64,000 nt of DNA from contig NZ_JAVHTY010000004.1 of assembly GCF_031085165.1 (NCBI RefSeq), positions 434,001 to 498,000 of the forward strand, given 5' to 3'. The DNA is from Pseudomonas sp. 102515 (GTDB lineage Bacteria; Pseudomonadota; Gammaproteobacteria; Pseudomonadales; Pseudomonadaceae). The position numbers and the translations under genes were made by a program. The notes beneath the pieces are model-generated. The model was given only the letters and a program-made list of their open reading frames with translations. It made no database searches and was not told the DNA's origin. Shown here piece after piece: positions 58,956 to 64,000 of this stretch. Position 1 is the first letter of the stretch, and each line of letters opens with the position of its first letter.

Positions 58956-59153
58956 ATGACCACCGCCGATTCATCCGTGCGTTCGCCCTGCGTCCATGTC
59001 TGTGCCCTGGACGAACAGGACATCTGCATCGGTTGCCAGCGCAGCGCCGCCGAGATCACCCGCTGGATGTCCATGAGCGACAGCGAGCGCCGCGAGGTGC
59101 TGCTGCGCTGCGACGAGCGGGCGCGGGCGGGCGGTGCGGCCTTCCTGACCTGA
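58956..59153 (+). CDS. DUF1289 small cysteine-rich protein
   Basis: 65 residues from the ATG at 58956, with GAGGGAA upstream; the frame extends to 58875 but without a site. Four cysteines in SPCVHVCALDE and DICIGCQRS, then EITRWMSMSDSERREVL, the DUF1289 pattern (Fe-S or zinc binding suspected). Function unknown. 21 bases before purT. Confidence 0.88.
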   Translation: MTTADSSVRSPCVHVCALDEQDICIGCQRSAAEITRWMSMSDSERREVLLRCDERARAGGAAFLT

Positions 59154-59174
59154 CATCAGCCGGAGAGATCTGTC

Positions 59175-60356
59175 ATGCCCCGTATCGGTACCCCCCTGTC
59201 CCCCAGCGCCACCCGCGTGCTGCTCTGCGGCTCCGGCGAACTGGGCAAGGAAGTCGTCATCGAACTGCAGCGCCTGGGCGTCGAGGTCATCGCCGTGGAT
59301 CGCTACGCCGATGCCCCGGCCATGCAGGTCGCCCACCGCAGCCATGTCATCGACATGCTCGACGGCGCCGCGCTGCGCGCGGTGATCGAGCGCGAGCAGC
59401 CGCATTTCATCGTGCCGGAAATCGAAGCCATCGCCACCGCCACCCTGGTGGAGCTGGAAGGCGAAGGCTACACCGTGGTGCCCACTGCCCGCGCCGCCCA
59501 GCTGACCATGAATCGCGAAGGCATCCGTCGCCTCGCCGCCGAGGAACTGGGCCTGCCCACCTCGCCCTATCATTTCGCCGACACCTACGAAGACTACGCC
59601 GCCGCCGCCGAGGCGCTGGGCTATCCCTGCGTGGTCAAGCCGATCATGAGTTCCTCGGGCAAGGGCCAGAGCCTGCTGCGCAGCGCCGATGAGCTGCAGG
59701 CCGCCTGGCAGTACGCCCAGGAAGGCGGTCGTGCCGGCAAGGGCCGGGTGATCGTCGAGGGCTTCGTCGACTTCGACTACGAGATCACCCTGCTGACCGT
59801 GCGCCACGTCGGTGGCACCGCCTTCTGCGCGCCGGTCGGGCATCGTCAGGTCAAGGGCGACTACCACGAGTCCTGGCAGCCCCAGGCCATGAGCGAGCAG
59901 GCCCTGGCCGAATCCGAGCGGGTCGCCCGCGCCGTCACCGAGGCCCTGGGTGGTCGTGGCCTGTTCGGCGTGGAGCTGTTCGTCAAGGGCGACCAGGTCT
60001 GGTTCAGCGAGGTCTCGCCGCGGCCCCATGACACCGGCCTGGTGACCCTGATCTCCCAGGACCTCTCCGAATTCGCCCTGCACGCCCGCGCCATCCTCGG
60101 CCTGCCGATTCCCACCATCCGCCAGTTCGGCCCCTCGGCCTCGGCGGTGATCCTGGTGGACGGCGACTCGCGCCAGACCGCCTTCGCCAACCTGGGCGCG
60201 GCCCTGGCCGAACCCGACACCGCACTGCGTCTGTTCGGCAAGCCGGAGGTGAAGGGGCAGCGGCGCATGGGCGTGGCCCTGGCCCGCGATGAAAGCATCG
60301 AGGCCGCGCGGGCCAAGGCCGTGCGTGCGTCTCAGGCGGTGAAGGTCGAGTTGTAA
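59175..60356 (+). CDS. purT: Formate-dependent phosphoribosylglycinamide formyltransferase PurT
   Basis: 393 residues, ATP-grasp. N-terminal [17 protein letters not shown], central [12 protein letters not shown] and C-terminal [15 protein letters not shown]. Makes formyl-GAR from GAR, formate and ATP in purine synthesis. Ends at a strong terminator. Confidence 0.97.
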   Translation: MPRIGTPLSPSATRVLLCGSGELGKEVVIELQRLGVEVIAVDRYADAPAMQVAHRSHVIDMLDGAALRAVIEREQPHFIVPEIEAIATATLVELEGEGYTVVPTARAAQLTMNREGIRRLAAEELGLPTSPYHFADTYEDYAAAAEALGYPCVVKPIMSSSGKGQSLLRSADELQAAWQYAQEGGRAGKGRVIVEGFVDFDYEITLLTVRHVGGTAFCAPVGHRQVKGDYHESWQPQAMSEQALAESERVARAVTEALGGRGLFGVELFVKGDQVWFSEVSPRPHDTGLVTLISQDLSEFALHARAILGLPIPTIRQFGPSASAVILVDGDSRQTAFANLGAALAEPDTALRLFGKPEVKGQRRMGVALARDESIEAARAKAVRASQAVKVEL

Positions 60357-60374
60357 CGTCGTCTGCGCATCACG

Positions 60375-60401
60375 AAAAAAGGGCCCGCGGGGCCCTTTTT
60401 T
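60375..60401. terminator. Bidirectional terminator between purT and the MFS gene
   Basis: AAAAAAGGGCCC-GCG-GGGCCCTTTTTT, fully symmetric with A and T tracts. Confidence 0.93.
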
Positions 60402-60416
60402 ATTGGGTAGAAAAAT

Positions 60417-61721
60417 CTACAGCGACTGGTCACGCGTTTCGCGCATGCAGAGCACCGCCACCAGGCTGATGGCCGCCGCCGCCGAGACATAGCCGCCCAC
60501 CCAGCTCAGGCCGCCGGCTTCCACCAGTTGCTGCGCGGCATAGGGCGCCAGGGATGCGCCGAGGATGCCACCCAGGTTATAGGCGGCCGAGGCGCCGGTG
60601 TAGCGCACCTGGGTGGGGAAGATTTCCGGTAGCAGGGCGCCCATGGGGCCGAAGGTCATGCCCATGAGAAACAGCTCCAGGGCCAGGAACAGGCCGACCG
60701 CCTGGCTGGAGCCGTGGGTCAGCAGCGGCTCCATGGCGAAGCCCGACAGCAGGGCGGCGATGGCGCTCACCGCCAGTACCGGCTTGCGGCCGAAGCGATC
60801 CGCCAGCCAGGCCGACAGCGGCGTGGCCAGAGCCATGAACAGCACCGCCACGCAGAGCAGGCCGAGGAATTCCTGGCGGCTGTAGCCGAGGTTCTTCACC
60901 CCGTAGCTCAGCGAGAACACCGTGGAGATGTAGAAGAGGGCGTAGCACACCACCATGCTCAGAGCGCCCAGCAGCACCGCCTTGCCATGCTTGCCGAAGG
61001 TCTCGACCATGGGCAGACGCAGCTTCTCGCGGCGGGCCATGGCCTCGGCGAACACCGGCGTCTCGTGCAGCGACAACCGCACATAGAGGCCGACCACCAC
61101 CAGCAGGGCGCTGAGCAGGAAGGGGATGCGCCAGCCCCAAGCGCGGAATTGCTCGTCGTCCAGCAGTAGCGCCAGGGCCAGGAACAGGCCGTTGGCCATG
61201 AGAAAGCCGATGGAGGGGCCGAGCTGGGGGAACATGCCGAACCAGGCGCGCTTGCCGGGTGGGGCATTCTCGGTGGCCAGCAGCGCCGCGCCGCCCCATT
61301 CGCCGCCCAGGCCCAGGCCCTGGCCGAATCTCAGTAGACACAGCAGGATCGGTGCCCAGACGCCGATGCTGGCATAGCCGGGCAGGAGACCGATCAGGGT
61401 GGTGGAGATGCCCATCAGCAGCAGCGAGGCCACCAGGGTGGACTTGCGGCCGATGCGATCGCCGAAATGGCCGAACAGCAGCGAACCCAGGGGGCGCGCC
61501 AGGAAGGCGATGCCGAAGGTGATGAAGGCGCTGAGGGTCTGGGCCATGCCCGCGCCCTGGGGAAAGAACACCGGGCCAATCACCAGGGCCGCGGCCGTGG
61601 CATAGACGTAGAAGTCGTAGAACTCGATGGCGGTGCCGATGAAGCTGGCGGTGGCCACGCGGGTGGGGGAGTTGCGCGGCACGGAGGTGGGCGCGTCGAA
61701 GGCGGCAGCGGTCGTGGACAT
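60417..61721 (-). CDS. MFS transporter, metabolite:H+ symporter family
   Basis: 434 residues from the ATG at 61721 (MSTTAAAFDAPTSVPRN). Twelve membrane helices. MHS-type motifs TAIEFYDFYVYATAA, RPLGSLLFGHFGDRIGRKSTL (shown in parts) and RFGQGLGLGGEWGGAALL, as in ShiA and ProP relatives. The family takes up organic acids or osmolytes; the substrate is not predictable. Confidence 0.9.
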   Translation of the reverse strand: MSTTAAAFDAPTSVPRNSPTRVATASFIGTAIEFYDFYVYATAAALVIGPVFFPQGAGMAQTLSAFITFGIAFLARPLGSLLFGHFGDRIGRKSTLVASLLLMGISTTLIGLLPGYASIGVWAPILLCLLRFGQGLGLGGEWGGAALLATENAPPGKRAWFGMFPQLGPSIGFLMANGLFLALALLLDDEQFRAWGWRIPFLLSALLVVVGLYVRLSLHETPVFAEAMARREKLRLPMVETFGKHGKAVLLGALSMVVCYALFYISTVFSLSYGVKNLGYSRQEFLGLLCVAVLFMALATPLSAWLADRFGRKPVLAVSAIAALLSGFAMEPLLTHGSSQAVGLFLALELFLMGMTFGPMGALLPEIFPTQVRYTGASAAYNLGGILGASLAPYAAQQLVEAGGLSWVGGYVSAAAAISLVAVLCMRETRDQSL

Positions 61722-61909
61722 GCAGGGGTACCGGGCAGTCGTTCTTGTAGGAGGCGTCTGCCGGAGCGGCCCGATGGGGCAGCGGCTGTCCGAGGATGGG
61801 GACGGGCGGGACGACCTGTTATGACGTGCCGGGCGCGACATGGCTGTTGGCCGGGTCGCGCCGAACGTGGTTCGGTCGCCTGATTATGCAGGCAGTGGAA
61901 CGACGACTG

Positions 61910-62710
61910 TCAACGATGCAGGATGAATTCCCGCACCAGCTTGCTCCCGAAGTAGGCCAGCATCAGCAGGATGAAGCCCAGCAGCGTCCAGCGGATCGCC
62001 GTATGGCCGCGCCAGCCCAGGCGATGGCGGCCCCATAGCAGGATGCCGAACACCACCCAGGCGATGCAGGAGAGCACCGTCTTGTGGATCAGGTGCTGGG
62101 CGAACATGTCCTCGACAAAGAACCAGCCGGAGATCAGCGCCAGTGACAGCACTACCCAGCCAGCCCAGAGAAAGCCGAACAGCAGGCTTTCCATGGTCTG
62201 TAGCGGCGGAAAGCTGCGGATCAGTCCCGAGGGGTGCTTGTTCTTGAGTTGATGGTTCTGCAACAGCACCAGGCAGGACTGCAGCACCGCCAGGGTGAAG
62301 AGACCATAGGCGATGATCGACAGCAGTACGTGCACGACGATCTTGGGCGAGACGTCCAGCGGGGTCACGGTGCCCGGCGGCACGAATTCGGCCAGCAGCG
62401 CGGTGACGGCGCCGAGGGGATAGACCAGCACCAGCAGCGGTTGCAGCGGCATGCGCAGGCAGCCGATCAGCATCAGGGCGATGGCGGTCGCCGAGATCAG
62501 GCTGGAGGCGTCGAAGAAGTCCAGACTCAGGGTCGGCTCGAGGATCAGCTGCAGATAGACGGCCAGGGCGTGGGGCAGCAGGGCCAGGATGCCGGCGCCC
62601 AGGACCAGGGGCTTGCTCGACGGCTGTTTGCGCAGCAGGCAACTGCCCTGGTAGAGGGTCGCGAGCAGATAGAGGGCGGCGGCCAGGAGAGTGGGCAGCA
62701 GGGCGTGCAT
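61910..62710 (-). CDS. CcsA/YpjD-like cytochrome c assembly family membrane protein
   Basis: 266 residues with eight membrane helices. HVLLSIIAYGLFTLAVLQS and HLIHKTVLSCIAWVVFG carry the conserved histidines of the CcmC/CcsA heme-handling fold, but the WWD motif is not obvious. Located divergently next to ffh, as in other Pseudomonas. Exact role unknown. Confidence 0.85.
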   Translation of the reverse strand: MHALLPTLLAAALYLLATLYQGSCLLRKQPSSKPLVLGAGILALLPHALAVYLQLILEPTLSLDFFDASSLISATAIALMLIGCLRMPLQPLLVLVYPLGAVTALLAEFVPPGTVTPLDVSPKIVVHVLLSIIAYGLFTLAVLQSCLVLLQNHQLKNKHPSGLIRSFPPLQTMESLLFGFLWAGWVVLSLALISGWFFVEDMFAQHLIHKTVLSCIAWVVFGILLWGRHRLGWRGHTAIRWTLLGFILLMLAYFGSKLVREFILHR

Positions 62711-62867
62711 GGTCCGGTTTCAGCAGAGCGGAAAGCAGGCGAGTGTGGCACAGACAGGGCGGTACAGAAAGTCTGAGCCGCGCCCTGGTGCCGGTTGACC
62801 AGACCGGGCGAACCCTGGCTGCCGGCGGGTGGTCCCAAGAGGTACATATCTTGAAGAGGTCGCGACC

Positions 62868-62954
62868 ATGCTTAAATTTCTCGGCGGTACCATGGGCATC
62901 ATCTTTCTGATCGGCCTGGTGGTGGTCATCGGCATCTTCTCCCTGATCTTCTGA
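62868..62954 (+). CDS. 28-residue single-helix membrane peptide
   Basis: MLKFLGGTMG, then a continuous hydrophobic run of Ile, Val, Leu, Phe and Gly, ending TGA at 62952-62954. AAGAGG lies about ten bases before the ATG. All codons are high-G/C third position or typical for the genome (GGC, ATC, CTG, GTG), unlike random sequence. Probably a real small inner-membrane protein; function unknown. Confidence 0.6.
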   Translation: MLKFLGGTMGIIFLIGLVVVIGIFSLIF

Positions 62955-63088
62955 TCCCGTCCCCGCGGGCATCGGCCCTGGCGTCGGTGCCTCTTTCCCT
63001 GCTTTCAGTGGCGCGCCGATCCAGGCCCTGCTGAAGGTTTCACGAGCTACCAGCCCTAGCGGCTATCCCTGGTCAGGCGCTCTTTCGT

Positions 63089-63094
63089 TATACT
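63089..63094 (+). promoter_or_regulatory. Possible -10 element for ffh
   Basis: TATACT 37 bases before the ffh ATG; no clear -35 was seen. Confidence 0.3.
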
Positions 63095-63130
63095 TGTCGG
63101 TCAGCCGCCGTTTCTGCCCTGGATGTCCGC

Positions 63131-64000
63131 ATGTTCGAGAATCTCACAGACCGCCTGTCCCAAAGCCTGCGCCACATCACCGGCAAGGCCAAGCTCACCG
63201 AAGACAACATCAAGGACACCCTGCGCGAGGTGCGCATGGCGCTGCTCGAGGCGGACGTCGCCCTGCCGGTGGTCAAGGAGTTCGTCAACCGGGTCAAGGA
63301 GCGGGCGGTCGGCACCGAGGTGTCCAAGAGCCTGACCCCGGGCCAGGCCTTCGTGAAGATCGTGCGCGCCGAGCTCGAAGCCATCATGGGCGCGGCCAAC
63401 GAGGACCTGGCGCTCAACGTGGCGCCGCCGGCGGTCATCCTCATGGCCGGCCTGCAGGGTGCGGGCAAGACCACCACCGCGGGCAAGCTGGCGCGCTTCC
63501 TCAAGGAGCGCAAGAAGAAGACCGTCATGGTGGTCTCCGCCGACGTCTACCGCCCGGCCGCCATCAAGCAGCTGGAAACCCTGGCCGGGGAGGTGGGGGT
63601 CACCTTCTTCCCCTCCGACATCAGCCAAAAGCCGGTGGAGATCGCCCAGGCCGCCATCCGCGAAGCCAAGCTCAAGTTCATCGACGTGGTCATCGTCGAC
63701 ACCGCCGGTCGCCTGCACATCGATAGCGAGATGATGGCGGAGATCCAGCAGGTCCACGCTGCCACCAAGCCGGCCGAGACCCTGTTCGTGGTCGACGCCA
63801 TGACCGGTCAGGATGCCGCCAACACCGCCAAGGCCTTCAATGACGCCCTGCCGCTCACCGGCGTGATCCTGACCAAGGTCGACGGCGATGCCCGGGGCGG
63901 CGCCGCCCTGTCGGTCCGCCACATCACCGGCAAGCCGATCAAGTTCATCGGCATGGGCGAGAAGAGCGAAGCCCTCGATCCCTTCCACCCGGATCGCGTC
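63131..64000 (+). CDS. ffh: Signal recognition particle GTPase Ffh (3' end beyond window)
   Basis: First 290 residues from the ATG at 63131. N domain to about 95, then the G domain with GLQGAGKTTTAGKLA, VSADVYRPAA, DTAGRLHID, DAMTGQDA and TKVDGDARGG. The C-terminal RNA-binding M domain lies past the window. It targets membrane proteins with 4.5S RNA and FtsY. Confidence 0.97.
   Translation, partial: MFENLTDRLSQSLRHITGKAKLTEDNIKDTLREVRMALLEADVALPVVKEFVNRVKERAVGTEVSKSLTPGQAFVKIVRAELEAIMGAANEDLALNVAPPAVILMAGLQGAGKTTTAGKLARFLKERKKKTVMVVSADVYRPAAIKQLETLAGEVGVTFFPSDISQKPVEIAQAAIREAKLKFIDVVIVDTAGRLHIDSEMMAEIQQVHAATKPAETLFVVDAMTGQDAANTAKAFNDALPLTGVILTKVDGDARGGAALSVRHITGKPIKFIGMGEKSEALDPFHPDRV

Overview
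The window is a 64 kb chromosomal segment of a high-GC gammaproteobacterium, almost certainly a Pseudomonas. Gene content and order match the Pseudomonas type IV pilus (T4P) locus: clpB-pgeF-rluD-bamD, pilS-pilR, thiO, fimT-fimU-pilVWX-pilY1, then pilA next to tRNA-Thr, then pilB-pilC-pilD-coaE-yacG. RecC-RecB-RecD order, a cyoABCDE quinol oxidase and strong G/C third-position bias agree. The species cannot be fixed from sequence alone; a P. oryzihabitans/P. psychrotolerans-like strain is a guess. The window starts inside pilY1 and ends inside ffh.

Layout. 1-5084 (minus): a translationally coupled minor-pilin operon fimT-fimU-pilV-pilW-pilX-pilY1, cut by the left edge. 5180-16847: thiO, the PilSR two-component pair, a small zinc-ribbon membrane protein, glutamine-dependent nadE, bamD, rluD, pgeF and clpB with a sigma-32 promoter. 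16918-17287: a tRNA Asn-Pro-Lys operon. 17547-23970 (plus): a second, divergent minor-pilin/PilY1 operon directly after the tRNAs. 24041-28811 (minus): cyoABCDE. 29220-31149: tRNA-Thr, a Tat-signal SDR oxidoreductase and pilA with a sigma-54 promoter. 31362-36157: pilB, pilC, pilD, coaE, yacG. 37024-47857: recC-recB-recD and rmuC. 47960-52651: prfC, an acyltransferase, a GH5-like secreted glycosidase and a small protein. 53372-56822: a four-gene osmoprotectant ABC transporter. 57049-64000: L,D-transpeptidase, two NUDIX hydrolases, DUF1289 protein, purT, an MFS transporter, a CcsA-like protein, an unlisted 28-residue membrane peptide and ffh.

How the genes fit together. PilS senses and PilR drives pilA through a recognisable -24/-12 promoter. 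PilD processes PilA and both sets of minor pilins, PilB and PilC assemble the fibre, and two alternative PilY1-type tip proteins with their own minor pilins could prime or cap it.

Most notable: two different pilus-tip operons in one T4P locus; a family of about 170-200 bp repeats with inverted ends, two copies here, each abutting a gene's stop codon in the same orientation; a repeat-bearing insertion splitting pilB from pilC; an SDR gene in the pilA/tRNA-Thr slot with an abrupt codon-usage change at its 3' end; and the 28-residue ORF before ffh. I did not find a CRISPR array, phage, toxin-antitoxin or recognisable defence island.
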